64,000 bases of DNA, from positions 116,489 through 180,488 of the forward strand of contig CAMXJY010000002.1 in NCBI GenBank assembly GCA_947244325.1, given 5' to 3'. Source of the DNA: an uncultured Clostridium sp. (GTDB lineage: Bacteria > Bacillota > Clostridia > TANB77 > CAG-508). A model generated the notes under the pieces. The model was given only the letters and a program-made list of their open reading frames with translations. It was not told the origin of the DNA and did no database searches. Below, in pieces: positions 45,061 through 54,542 of the stretch (position 1 is the stretch's first letter; every line of letters starts with the position of its first letter). The translations under genes and the position numbers were made by a program.

Positions 45061-47892
45061 ATGAGTAACGATAATAATGAAACAAAAAGAGTTAGAACTT
45101 CAAATTTAAACAGAAAAGTAAAAAGTAAAGCTAAAAACTCAAAATCAAAAAATGAAAATGGAAAGAAAATAAAATTTAAAGATAAACATCCTAAAGCTTC
45201 TAAAGCAATAAAGATAGGATTAATAGTATTTCTATTATTAATTATTATTGGATCTGGAATATTAGTAGGAGCTTTTTTCGGAGTTTTTGGAGAAGAATTA
45301 AAAATCAGTGAAGAGAGTTTAGTTATTAAACATGAAAACTCTACAGTTTATGATGCTGATGGAAATTTAATAGCAACATTAAGTGGTGGTACAAAAAGAA
45401 AGAGTATTAGTTTATCAGAAATGTCTGAGTATTTACCAAAAGCATATGTAGCAATAGAAGATGAGAGATTTTATTCTCATAGTGGTATAGATGTATTAAG
45501 AACAGGACGTGCAACAGTTTCTTATGTATTACATGGCGGAAAATCAAGTTTCGGTGGTAGTACAATAACTCAGCAGGTTATAAAAAATATTACTCAGGAT
45601 AAAGAGAAAACAGCTTTTGCAGGTGCTTTAAGAAAAGTTAAAGAAATATCAAAAGCAATCCAAGTAGAACATTATTTATCAAAAGATCAAATATTAGAAT
45701 TATATTTAAACTTAATATTTACAGCAGGAAATGATATTAATGGTGTAGAATTAGGTTCAATATATTATTTCGATAAAAGTGCAAAAGATTTAAGCATAGC
45801 AGAATGTGCATATATGGCAGGAATAAACCATTCACCAAATGCATATAAACCATTTTCAGATTTTAATGGCGATGAAACAAAGAAAAATGAAATGAGCGAA
45901 AAAATCAAAAAAAGAACAAAAACAGTTCTTAAAAAGATGAAAGAGTTATCATATATCAATGATGAACAATATAATCAAGCTGTTTCAGAAGTTGATGGTG
46001 GGTTACATTTTCAAAATGGAGAAGGTTCAAAAGTAACAACAGATGTATCATATGTTACAGAAGCAGCAATAAATCAAATATTAGATCAAATGCAAGCTGA
46101 GCAAGAAGATTTAAGTAGAGATATGGCAGAAATGAATTTATATAGTGGTGGATATAAAATATATACGACACAAAAATCAGATATTCAAGCTATAGTTGAA
46201 GCAGAAGTAGTAAAAGAAAAATATTATAAAACAACAGTATATGAAAAAGAAAATAAGGAAACTGGAGAAAAAGAAAAAATAACACAACCTTCTTGGCCAA
46301 CAATAGTAATAGAAGATCACAAAACAGGTCAAGTAGTAGCAGCAGCAACTGCAACAGGATTAAAAGAAGAAAGAACAGCAATAACGAAATTAGGTTACTT
46401 TAATATACCTACAACAATAGATAAACAAACAGGTTCTTCAATGAAACCGATATCTGTAATTGCACCAGGATTAATAACAGGAAAGCTTTCAGGAGCAACA
46501 GTATATTATAATCAAGCAACAGTTTGGCCAAAGGCAAATGGAGGAAAAGCATGGAGACCAGGAAATTCAACAGGATATTCAGATTATTCTAATATGCGTT
46601 ATGCAATAGCGAAATCTTTCAATATTCCTCATGCAAAAGCTTTAAATGATATAGGAATGGAAGCAGCAGTTGATTTTTGTAAAAGTGTAGGATTACCAGA
46701 CTTTAGTGAATCAGGATTAAGTTTAGCATTAGGTGGATTAAATCATGGTATATCACCTTCTGATATGGCAGGAGCATATTCAGCAATAGCAAATGATGGT
46801 GTTTATACTACACAAACATATTATACAAAAGTAACAGATAGTAAAGGGAATACAGTATTTGAACCAAAACAAGAACAAAATAGAGTAATGAGTGAACAAA
46901 ATGCTTATATAGAGAAAAATATATTAACAGAAACAGTTGTTGGAAATGGTGGTACAGCAACATATTGTGCTATAAAAGGTATGGATGTAGCTGCAAAAAC
47001 TGGTACAACAAATGGAGATTATGATAGATGGCTTTGTGGATTTACAAATTATTATACAGCAGCTTGTTGGTTTGGATATGAGCATAGTAAAGAAGTAAAA
47101 GGGTTTGGTCAAAACCCAGCAGGACAAATTTGGGCAGCAGTTATGAAAGAAATTCATTCTGGATTAGAAGGAACTAGATTCCAAGAACCAGAAGGAATTG
47201 TAAAACAGTCAGTATGTAGAACTTCAGGAAAATTACCAGGAGCAGGATGTAGTGATGTATATACAGAATTATTTACAGCGGAAACTAAATTAACAGAAAC
47301 TTGTGAAGGTCATGGAGTAATAAGAATTTGTAATGATACACAACAACTTGCTACAGATTTCTGTCCTAGTGTAAGAGAGCAGATGGGATATATTCCAGAG
47401 CGTGAAAGAAATGCACCATGGGTTACAGAAGGAATGGCACAAACAGCACCAGAAGGTACATGTACATTACATGCAGTTCCAGTAGCTCCAACAGCGCCAG
47501 TAGCACCAGTAGATCCAACACCAACTCCTACTCATACACATACAGCGGGAGCATGGATTACAGATACCCCAGCAACAGAAACGTCAACTGGTTTAAGACA
47601 TCAAGAATGTAGTGTTTGTAAAGAAACAATAGCAACAGAAGTAATACCAGTAATATCTCATACACATAAAGCAGGAGCGTGGATTACAGTTACTCCAGCA
47701 ACAGAAACAACGGCAGGTTTAAAGAAACAGGTATGTAGTGTTTGTGGAGAAACAATGGCAACAGAAGTAATCCCTGCAAAAGGAACTATAACCAATCCAG
47801 ATCCAAATCCAAATCCAGATTCAGATCCAGATCCAAATCCAGATCCAGAACAAAAACCAGAACAAAAACCAGATGCACAACCAACAACCTAA
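45061..47892 (+). CDS. class A penicillin-binding protein (PBP1A-like) with repeat tail
   Basis: A 943-residue bifunctional peptidoglycan synthase. Lys-rich cytoplasmic start, membrane helix at about 50-75, GT51 glycosyltransferase domain (VAIEDERFYSHSG with the catalytic Glu near 137; GGSTITQQVIKNI), then transpeptidase: TGSSMKPISV (SxxK) near 460, SFN near 520, and AAKTGTTNGDYD (KTG) near 645. After about residue 800 there is a Pro/Ala linker, two 43-residue repeats (AGAWIT...C-S-V-C...ATEVIP), each with one CxxC pair, and a PNPDPDP/EQKPEQKP wall-spanning tail. AGGAGG before the ATG. Confidence 0.93.
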   Translation: MSNDNNETKRVRTSNLNRKVKSKAKNSKSKNENGKKIKFKDKHPKASKAIKIGLIVFLLLIIIGSGILVGAFFGVFGEELKISEESLVIKHENSTVYDADGNLIATLSGGTKRKSISLSEMSEYLPKAYVAIEDERFYSHSGIDVLRTGRATVSYVLHGGKSSFGGSTITQQVIKNITQDKEKTAFAGALRKVKEISKAIQVEHYLSKDQILELYLNLIFTAGNDINGVELGSIYYFDKSAKDLSIAECAYMAGINHSPNAYKPFSDFNGDETKKNEMSEKIKKRTKTVLKKMKELSYINDEQYNQAVSEVDGGLHFQNGEGSKVTTDVSYVTEAAINQILDQMQAEQEDLSRDMAEMNLYSGGYKIYTTQKSDIQAIVEAEVVKEKYYKTTVYEKENKETGEKEKITQPSWPTIVIEDHKTGQVVAAATATGLKEERTAITKLGYFNIPTTIDKQTGSSMKPISVIAPGLITGKLSGATVYYNQATVWPKANGGKAWRPGNSTGYSDYSNMRYAIAKSFNIPHAKALNDIGMEAAVDFCKSVGLPDFSESGLSLALGGLNHGISPSDMAGAYSAIANDGVYTTQTYYTKVTDSKGNTVFEPKQEQNRVMSEQNAYIEKNILTETVVGNGGTATYCAIKGMDVAAKTGTTNGDYDRWLCGFTNYYTAACWFGYEHSKEVKGFGQNPAGQIWAAVMKEIHSGLEGTRFQEPEGIVKQSVCRTSGKLPGAGCSDVYTELFTAETKLTETCEGHGVIRICNDTQQLATDFCPSVREQMGYIPERERNAPWVTEGMAQTAPEGTCTLHAVPVAPTAPVAPVDPTPTPTHTHTAGAWITDTPATETSTGLRHQECSVCKETIATEVIPVISHTHKAGAWITVTPATETTAGLKKQVCSVCGETMATEVIPAKGTITNPDPNPNPDSDPDPNPDPEQKPEQKPDAQPTT

Positions 47893-47938
47893 AATAAATA
47901 AAAATAGGAAAATAAAATATATTTTCTAATTTAATAAA

Positions 47939-47961
47939 GCGGGCGGATAAAATCCGCCCAC
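47939..47961. terminator. GC-rich hairpin between PBP and cysS
   Basis: GGGCGGAT pairs perfectly with ATCCGCCC around an AAA loop, but no T run follows. It could end the PBP transcript or shape the cysS leader. Confidence 0.45.
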
Positions 47962-47986
47962 ATATTGCTATAAAGGAGGAAAAAAC

Positions 47987-49369
47987 ATGAGTATAAAATT
48001 TTATAATACGTTAACAAGAAAAGAAGAAGAGTTTAAGCCTAACACTAAAGAAGAGATAAGGATATATTCATGTGGTCCTACTGTATATTATTTTGCCCAT
48101 ATTGGAAATCTAAGAGCATATTTATTTATGGACAATTTAAGAAGAGTTTTAAAATATAATGGTTATAAATTAAAACATGTTATGAATATAACAGATGTAG
48201 GTCATTTAGTTTCAGATGCAGATGAAGGCGAAGATAAAATGCTTAAAGCAGCAAAAAGGGAAAATAAAGATCCATATGAAATAGCAGAATTTTATATGAA
48301 TGCATTTTTAAAAGATATAGATAGCCTAAATATAGATAGACCAGAAATTATAGCTAGAGCAACAGAGCATATTGATGTAATGGAAGACTATGTAAAAAAG
48401 ATTATAGAAAATGGATATACATATCAAACTGAAGATACTGTATATTTTGATACATCAAAACTTAAAAAATATGGAATACTATCTAATAGAAATGTAGAAG
48501 ATCAAAAAGCTGGGGCAAGAGTAGAGTTTGATAAAAATAAAAAGAATATATCTGATTTTGCTTTATGGATAAAAGCGCCAGAAAATCACATAATGAAATG
48601 GGATTCATTTTTCGGAAAATCATATCCAGGATGGCACTTAGAATGTTCTGCAATGGGATATAAATATTTAGGCGAAAATTTTGATATTCATACAGGTGGA
48701 GTTGACCATATTCCAATTCATCATGAAAACGAAATAGCACAAAGTCAAGGATTTTCAGGAAAGATACCAGCAAATTATTGGATGCATGTTGAATTCTTAC
48801 AAATAAATGGTGGTAAAATGTCAAAAAGTCTAAATAATTTATATACATTAAAAGATTTAGAAGAAAAAGGATATGAGCCTTTAGTATATAGAATGTTTAA
48901 TTATACATCTAATTATAGAGCACAAATTAATTTTACATTTGAAGCGATGGATTCAGCAAAAGTAGCTTTAAACAGACTAAGAGAAGGATATATTAGACAT
49001 GGAGAAGGAAAAGAAGATATATCAGATGAAGAAATAAAATCTTATGAAGACAGATTTTTAGAAGCTATTAATGATGATTTAAATATGCCAATAGCAATGA
49101 GTATAGTTTGGGATGTTATCAAAAATCCTAAAAAATCAAAAAAATTGCAAGAACTTTTATTAAAATTTGATGAAGTATTAGGATTAAATTTAAAAGATTA
49201 TAAAAAGCCAGAAAATCTTTTACCAGATGAAATTAATGATTTAGTTAACCAAAGAAATGAAGCAAGAAAAGAAAAAAATTGGTCTGAATCGGATAGAATT
49301 AGAGATTTATTAATAGAAAAAGGATATATTGTTAAAGATAGTAAAGAAGGAACAATAGTTGAAAAATAA
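47987..49369 (+). CDS. cysS: cysteinyl-tRNA synthetase
   Basis: Class I synthetase that charges tRNA-Cys. 460 residues. YSCGPTVYYFAHIGNLRAYLF (residues 25-45) carries the zinc Cys and the HIGH-type motif (HIGN). WHLECSAMG, HTGGVDHIPIHHENEIAQSQ and KMSKSLNN (KMSKS motif) are intact. AAGGAGG before the ATG. Located between the PBP and FemAB genes. Confidence 0.98.
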   Translation: MSIKFYNTLTRKEEEFKPNTKEEIRIYSCGPTVYYFAHIGNLRAYLFMDNLRRVLKYNGYKLKHVMNITDVGHLVSDADEGEDKMLKAAKRENKDPYEIAEFYMNAFLKDIDSLNIDRPEIIARATEHIDVMEDYVKKIIENGYTYQTEDTVYFDTSKLKKYGILSNRNVEDQKAGARVEFDKNKKNISDFALWIKAPENHIMKWDSFFGKSYPGWHLECSAMGYKYLGENFDIHTGGVDHIPIHHENEIAQSQGFSGKIPANYWMHVEFLQINGGKMSKSLNNLYTLKDLEEKGYEPLVYRMFNYTSNYRAQINFTFEAMDSAKVALNRLREGYIRHGEGKEDISDEEIKSYEDRFLEAINDDLNMPIAMSIVWDVIKNPKKSKKLQELLLKFDEVLGLNLKDYKKPENLLPDEINDLVNQRNEARKEKNWSESDRIRDLLIEKGYIVKDSKEGTIVEK

Positions 49370-49471
49370 TGAAAAGATTTATTTAGTAGAAAAGTTATGT
49401 TAAATTTTCTACTAAATAAAGTTTTTTGTAAATTTGTAAAATATTTAAAAATATATAATTTGGAGGAAGCT

Positions 49472-50530
49472 TTGAAGTTATTAGAAGAAAAAGATAAAGA
49501 GCGTTATAAGAAATTTTTAGAGTCACATGAAAGATGCAATTTTCAACAATCTCTTGAATGGGGAAATGTAAAAACTAACTGGATAAAAGAAGTTATATTA
49601 TCAGAAGATAATGAAGGAAATATAAGAGGCAGTTTATGTGTATGGATTCGTAAAATTCCTATTTTTGGTAATTTAATGTACTCATCAAGAGGGCCAGTTT
49701 GTGATTTATATGATGAAGAAGTTATATCTGATTTAGTAGAAGGTGCAAATTTACTTGCAAAAAAGTATAAAGCTTTTGTTTTAAGAGTAGAACCTGATAT
49801 TTTAAAAACAGACGAAAAGTTTAGAGAGATTATTTCTAAAAAAGGTTTTAAAATAAAAGATGATAGTAAAGATTTTAAAGACGAAATTCAACCTAGATTT
49901 GTATTCAGATTAAATCTAAAAGGAAAAACAGAAGATGAAATATTTGCTGAGTTTCATCAAAAAACAAGATATAATATTCGTTTAGCAACTAAAAAAGGAG
50001 TTGTTATAAAAGAGGGAACCAAAGAAGATTTAAAAGATTTTCATAACATAATGGTAGAAACAGGAGAAAGAGATAACTTCATAATAAGATCTTTATCTTA
50101 TTTTGAAAAGATGTATGATGAACTTGCGCCAAAACATATGAAGTTACTAATGGCATATCATGAAAATGAGCCAATAGCAGGTATAATACCAATTATGTAT
50201 GGTAATAAAACATGGTATTTATATGGCGCTAGTAGTAATAAACACAGAAATTTAATGCCAAACTATTTATTACAATGGACAATGATTAAGGAAGCTATAA
50301 AAAATGGATCTGATATGTATGATTTTAGAGGAGTTTCAGGAGTAGTAGATGAATCACATCCACAATATGGATTATATAGATTTAAAAAGGGATTTAATGC
50401 AGAATTTACAGAGTTTATAGGAGAAATTTATATTCCATATAAGCCATTAATATATAAACTTTATAAATTAGCAGAAAAAACTTTCAGATCTTTAAGAACT
50501 CTAAAAAAGAAATTGTTGGGAAGCAAATAG
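49472..50530 (+). CDS. FemAB-type aminoacyl ligase (peptidoglycan bridge)
   Basis: A 352-residue protein of the FemX/FemA/FemB family, which add amino acids from aminoacyl-tRNA to the lipid II stem peptide. A TTG at 49472 with GGAGG five bases upstream is preferred; the open frame reaches back to 49397. Two GNAT-like halves: FQQSLEWGNVKTNW and RGPVCDLYDE in the first; RYNIRLATKKGVVIKEG, WYLYGASSNKHRNLMPNYLLQW and YDFRGVSG in the second. Lies next to alr and the PBP, consistent with wall synthesis. Added residue unknown. Confidence 0.9.
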   Translation: MKLLEEKDKERYKKFLESHERCNFQQSLEWGNVKTNWIKEVILSEDNEGNIRGSLCVWIRKIPIFGNLMYSSRGPVCDLYDEEVISDLVEGANLLAKKYKAFVLRVEPDILKTDEKFREIISKKGFKIKDDSKDFKDEIQPRFVFRLNLKGKTEDEIFAEFHQKTRYNIRLATKKGVVIKEGTKEDLKDFHNIMVETGERDNFIIRSLSYFEKMYDELAPKHMKLLMAYHENEPIAGIIPIMYGNKTWYLYGASSNKHRNLMPNYLLQWTMIKEAIKNGSDMYDFRGVSGVVDESHPQYGLYRFKKGFNAEFTEFIGEIYIPYKPLIYKLYKLAEKTFRSLRTLKKKLLGSK

Positions 50531-50579
50531 TGGAAACTAGGAACATTACTTGAACAAGATGATTTTTTAAGGATGGTAA

Positions 50580-51692
50580 ATGAAAAGATTAGAAATAAAT
50601 AAAAATGATTTAAAAAATAATATAGATATAATAAAAAGAATTGCAAGTAAGAGTGAAAATAATGGTAAGGAAATAAAAATAATAGGGGTTGTTAAAGCTA
50701 ATGGAGTTGGACTAGATATAGTAAAGTACTCAAAATTTTTGGTAGAAAATGGAATTAATACTTTAGCAGTTGCACAATTAGAAGAAGCAATAGCTTTAAA
50801 AGAAGCAGAAATTGAAAATGAAATTATAATGTTAACACCTATTGTTTCAAAAAATGAATTGCAATTATTGATAGAAAATGATATAACACTAACAGTTAGT
50901 AGTAGTTATCAAGTAAATTTAATTGAACAAATAGCAGACGAGCTTCAAAAAGAAACAATTAATGTTCATATTAAAATTGATACAGGTCTTGCAAGATTTG
51001 GAGTTTTGTATGATAATATACAAGAAATAATCGAAATATTTGAAACTTCAAAAAAAATAAAAGTAGCAGGAATGTATACTCATTTTTCAAAATCTAATAA
51101 TGAAAAGTGGACAAGAAACCAGTTTAATAGATTTATGAATTGTATAGAAATGGTGAAAGATGCAGGATATGATCCAGGAATAATTCATGCTGCACAATCA
51201 ACAGCATTTTTAATGTATCCAGAAATGAGGCTAGATGCAGTAAGAATAGGATCAGCTTTTCAAGGTAGAACATTAATGAAAGTTGATGGATTAGTAAAAA
51301 TTGGAACATTCAAATCAGCGGTTTCAGAAATAAAGACTTTACCTAAAGGATATAATGTAAGTTATGGAAATATTTATAAAACTAAAAAAATTACAAAAAT
51401 AGCTGTTATTCCAGTTGGATATGTTGATGGATTTAATAAAGATAAATTAAGAGATGATTTTACATTAAAAAATAATTTAATTGCTATAGGTATGGAAATA
51501 AAAAAGTTATTTAAAGATAATTCATTAAAAGTAAAAATAAATGATAAATACTATAAAGTAATTGGAAGAATTGGAATGTATCATTCAATAGTAGATATAA
51601 CGGATGGTGAAAATATTAAAGTTGGAGATGAAGTTACATTGAATATTACACCATTACAAACAAATGATGGAATTAGGAGGGAATATATATAG
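50580..51692 (+). CDS. alr: alanine racemase
   Basis: PLP enzyme supplying D-alanine for peptidoglycan. 370 residues; the ATG at 50580 follows AAGGATG. IIGVVKANGVGLD holds the PLP lysine (the family's usual VKANAYGHG is diverged to VKANGVGLD), HIKIDTGLARFG and GMYTHFS are conserved, and VSYGNIYK, VIPVGYVDGF and RIGMYHSIVDIT form the C-terminal domain. Because the motifs are divergent, a related amino-acid racemase is possible. One-base overlap with the next gene. Confidence 0.87.
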   Translation: MKRLEINKNDLKNNIDIIKRIASKSENNGKEIKIIGVVKANGVGLDIVKYSKFLVENGINTLAVAQLEEAIALKEAEIENEIIMLTPIVSKNELQLLIENDITLTVSSSYQVNLIEQIADELQKETINVHIKIDTGLARFGVLYDNIQEIIEIFETSKKIKVAGMYTHFSKSNNEKWTRNQFNRFMNCIEMVKDAGYDPGIIHAAQSTAFLMYPEMRLDAVRIGSAFQGRTLMKVDGLVKIGTFKSAVSEIKTLPKGYNVSYGNIYKTKKITKIAVIPVGYVDGFNKDKLRDDFTLKNNLIAIGMEIKKLFKDNSLKVKINDKYYKVIGRIGMYHSIVDITDGENIKVGDEVTLNITPLQTNDGIRREYI

Positions 51693-52699
51693 TGGAAGCA
51701 AAAGAAGAGAAAATTAGTTTCTTTAAAAGAATTAAAATAGCAATATTCAAATTAGAAGACTATGGTATGTTTTTAGGAGAAAGATGGTCAAAAGCTTTTA
51801 AATTCTTTTTCTTACTTATAATATTAACTTCTGTTATTATATCATTAGTAGCAGAGTATGACTTCTATAAAATGGCTAATAAGGCTTTTAGTTATATAGA
51901 AAATGAAATGCCAGAATTTACTTATCAAGATGAAAAAATGGTATCATCAGAAAATGTAGAAGCATATGATAGTGATTATAATTTTAGATTATTTATAAAT
52001 ACTGATGAGAATATTTCTGATGAAATTTTAACAAATTATGAAAATAAAGCATTTGATGCTGATGGAAGTTTAATACTTTTGAAAGATAAGGTGATATATT
52101 TATATCAAAATAATAGAATTGAAGAAAAATATAGCGATTTGTTAAAAAATTATGGAATAGAAGTTACAAGTAAAGAAGAATTAGTAAAAACTATAAATGA
52201 TTTAGGAATAAGTTCAATTGTTTTTGCATATTTCTCTACTAATTTTATTGTTTTAACAATTTCTGATATAATTACAAATCTATCATATTTATGTATAGTG
52301 GCTATTTTTGGTTATGTTGCAGCTAGATTTTGTGGAGTTAGATTTAAGCTTTCACCAATGTTTGTACTATCAATATATTCATTAACATTACCAATAGCAT
52401 TAAGTTGCTTATATAATGTAGTATATATTTTAACTGGATTTGTTATAAAATACTTTAATGTTATGTATTTATTAATTGCTTATGTTTATATAATTGCGGC
52501 TATATTAATGATAAAATATGATTTAATAAAGCAAAATGAAGAATTGCAAAAAATAATAGAAGTACAAAAGCAAGTAAGAAAAGAAATGGATGAACAAGAA
52601 GAAAAAGAAGTTGAAGAAGACGAAGAAGAAAAAGAAGAATCTGATGAAGAATCTCCAGTAAATCAAGAAAATAACGAACCAGATGGTTCAGAAATATAA
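51692..52699 (+). CDS. DUF1189 membrane protein
   Basis: A 335-residue protein with about five membrane segments (about 32-52, 170-190, 197-215, 225-250 and 255-275) and a long extracellular loop between the first two, matching DUF1189. The C-terminal 50 residues are extremely acidic (EEKEVEEDEEEKEE). GTG start overlapping the alr stop by one base (TAGTG), so translation is coupled. Function unknown. Followed by ftsH. Confidence 0.8.
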   Translation: MEAKEEKISFFKRIKIAIFKLEDYGMFLGERWSKAFKFFFLLIILTSVIISLVAEYDFYKMANKAFSYIENEMPEFTYQDEKMVSSENVEAYDSDYNFRLFINTDENISDEILTNYENKAFDADGSLILLKDKVIYLYQNNRIEEKYSDLLKNYGIEVTSKEELVKTINDLGISSIVFAYFSTNFIVLTISDIITNLSYLCIVAIFGYVAARFCGVRFKLSPMFVLSIYSLTLPIALSCLYNVVYILTGFVIKYFNVMYLLIAYVYIIAAILMIKYDLIKQNEELQKIIEVQKQVRKEMDEQEEKEVEEDEEEKEESDEESPVNQENNEPDGSEI

Positions 52700-52718
52700 A
52701 AGAAGGAAAGTGTTGATT

Positions 52719-54542
52719 ATGAAAAAGGATGGAAAACAAAAAGGCAAGAATAATAATGAGTTAATAAAAACTATTTTATTAGTAATTTTAATATTATTAT
52801 GCATAGCGGGAGCTTTTGCCGTATATTATTTTAACACTAAAGACGAAAAAGAAGAAAGAGAACTTGCTTATACAGAATTAATAACTTCAATAAATGAAGG
52901 AAAGATTGAGAAGATAGAAATGACAACAGGAAGTAGTACAATAAAAGTTACTATGAAAGGTGAAGGAGAAGAAAAAGACCGAGAAAAAAGAGTTATAGTT
53001 CCAAGCTTGCAAGCTTTTATGGAACTAGTACAAGATAAAGTAGATAAAGAAGGAATAGAAATCAATCTTAACCAAAAATCTGTAAATCCTATATTAAGAA
53101 TATCAGATACATTATTTTCATTATTGCCAACAATTTTATTAGTTGTTTTAATGCTAATGATTTTCAAAATGCAAGGACTTGGTGGAGACAGTGGAAAAGT
53201 ATATGGTGGAGAAGATGGTAGCAAAAAATCTGAAGTTAGATTTAATGATATAGCAGGATTAGATGAAGAAAAAGGTGAATTAATAGAAATAGTAGATTTC
53301 TTAAAATCACCAGAATCTTATCAAAGAATGGGAGCAAAGATTCCAAGAGGAATTCTTTTATATGGAAAACCAGGAACAGGAAAAACTTTAATAGCAAAAG
53401 CAATAGCTGGAGAAGCTGGAGTTCCTTTTATATCAATGAGTGGTTCAGAATTTATTGAAATGTTTGCAGGACTTGGAGCTTCAAGAGTTAGAAAACTATT
53501 TGAAAAAGCTAAAAAAATGTCACCATGTATTATATTTATAGATGAAATTGATGCAATAGGATCTAGAAGAACAAGTAATAGTGGGTCAGAAACAGAAAAT
53601 AATCAAACATTAAATCAATTATTAGTTGAAATGGATGGATTTGATACACACGAAACAATTATAGTTTTAGCAGCAACGAATAGACCTGAAATGTTAGATA
53701 AAGCATTATTAAGACCAGGAAGATTTGATAGACAAATAACAATACCAGCACCAGATTTACTAGGAAGAGAAAGTATATTAAAACTTCATAGTAAAAATAA
53801 AAAATTTGCACCAGATGTAGATTTTAAAGATATTGCAGGAGATACAGCAGGATTTACAGGAGCTGAACTTTCTAATGTATTAAATGAAGCAGCGATTATA
53901 GCAACAAGAAACAAACATAAAGAAATAACAAATTTAGATATTGAAAATGCAGTTAGAAAAATAACAGTAGGATTAGAAAAAGCAAATAGAGTAGTATCAG
54001 AAAAAGATAAAAAGTTAACAGCTTATCATGAAGCTGGACATGCTGTAGTAAGTAAATTTTTACCAACACAAACTAATGTAAAAGAAATCTCTATTATTCC
54101 TAGGGGACTAGCTGGTGGATACACAATGTATAAAACAAATGAAGATAAATATTATGTATCTAAAACAGAATTACTTGAAAAAATGGTAGCATTAATGGGT
54201 GGTAGAGCAGCAGAAAAGATAGCTTTAAATGAAATTTCTACTGGAGCAAGTAATGATATTGAAGTAGCTACAGGAATTGCTAAAGATATGCTTACAGTAT
54301 ATGGTATGGATGATAAGCTAGGACCAATTTCATTAAAAGTAGATGATCCATATGAATTACAAATATTTGGTGATAAAGTTATTGATGAAGTTGGAAATCA
54401 AATTCAAGTATTAATAGATGATGCATATGTAGCAGCACAAAAGATTTTAGCAGAGCATATAGACATTTTAGATCAAGTTGCAAAAAGATTATTAGAAAAG
54501 GAAAAAATAACAAGTGAAGAATTTGAAGAATTTTTCAATTAA
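52719..54542 (+). CDS. ftsH: ATP-dependent zinc metalloprotease FtsH
   Basis: Membrane-anchored hexameric AAA+ protease that degrades misfolded membrane proteins and regulators. 607 residues from the ATG at 52719 (AAGGAAAG upstream; the open frame starts 36 bases earlier). Two membrane helices (about 16-36 and 120-140) flank a periplasm-like domain. Walker A GKPGTGKT, Walker B IIFIDEIDAIG, the AAA second region of homology (ATNRPEMLDKALLRPGRFD) and HEAGHAVV zinc motif are intact. Confidence 0.98.
   Translation: MKKDGKQKGKNNNELIKTILLVILILLCIAGAFAVYYFNTKDEKEERELAYTELITSINEGKIEKIEMTTGSSTIKVTMKGEGEEKDREKRVIVPSLQAFMELVQDKVDKEGIEINLNQKSVNPILRISDTLFSLLPTILLVVLMLMIFKMQGLGGDSGKVYGGEDGSKKSEVRFNDIAGLDEEKGELIEIVDFLKSPESYQRMGAKIPRGILLYGKPGTGKTLIAKAIAGEAGVPFISMSGSEFIEMFAGLGASRVRKLFEKAKKMSPCIIFIDEIDAIGSRRTSNSGSETENNQTLNQLLVEMDGFDTHETIIVLAATNRPEMLDKALLRPGRFDRQITIPAPDLLGRESILKLHSKNKKFAPDVDFKDIAGDTAGFTGAELSNVLNEAAIIATRNKHKEITNLDIENAVRKITVGLEKANRVVSEKDKKLTAYHEAGHAVVSKFLPTQTNVKEISIIPRGLAGGYTMYKTNEDKYYVSKTELLEKMVALMGGRAAEKIALNEISTGASNDIEVATGIAKDMLTVYGMDDKLGPISLKVDDPYELQIFGDKVIDEVGNQIQVLIDDAYVAAQKILAEHIDILDQVAKRLLEKEKITSEEFEEFFN

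Noticed and set aside
47418..47612. Frame overlapping the PBP tail
   Set aside because: Composition is an out-of-frame reading of the Ala/Pro/Thr repeats (Ser/Tyr/Arg-rich) with no start signal.
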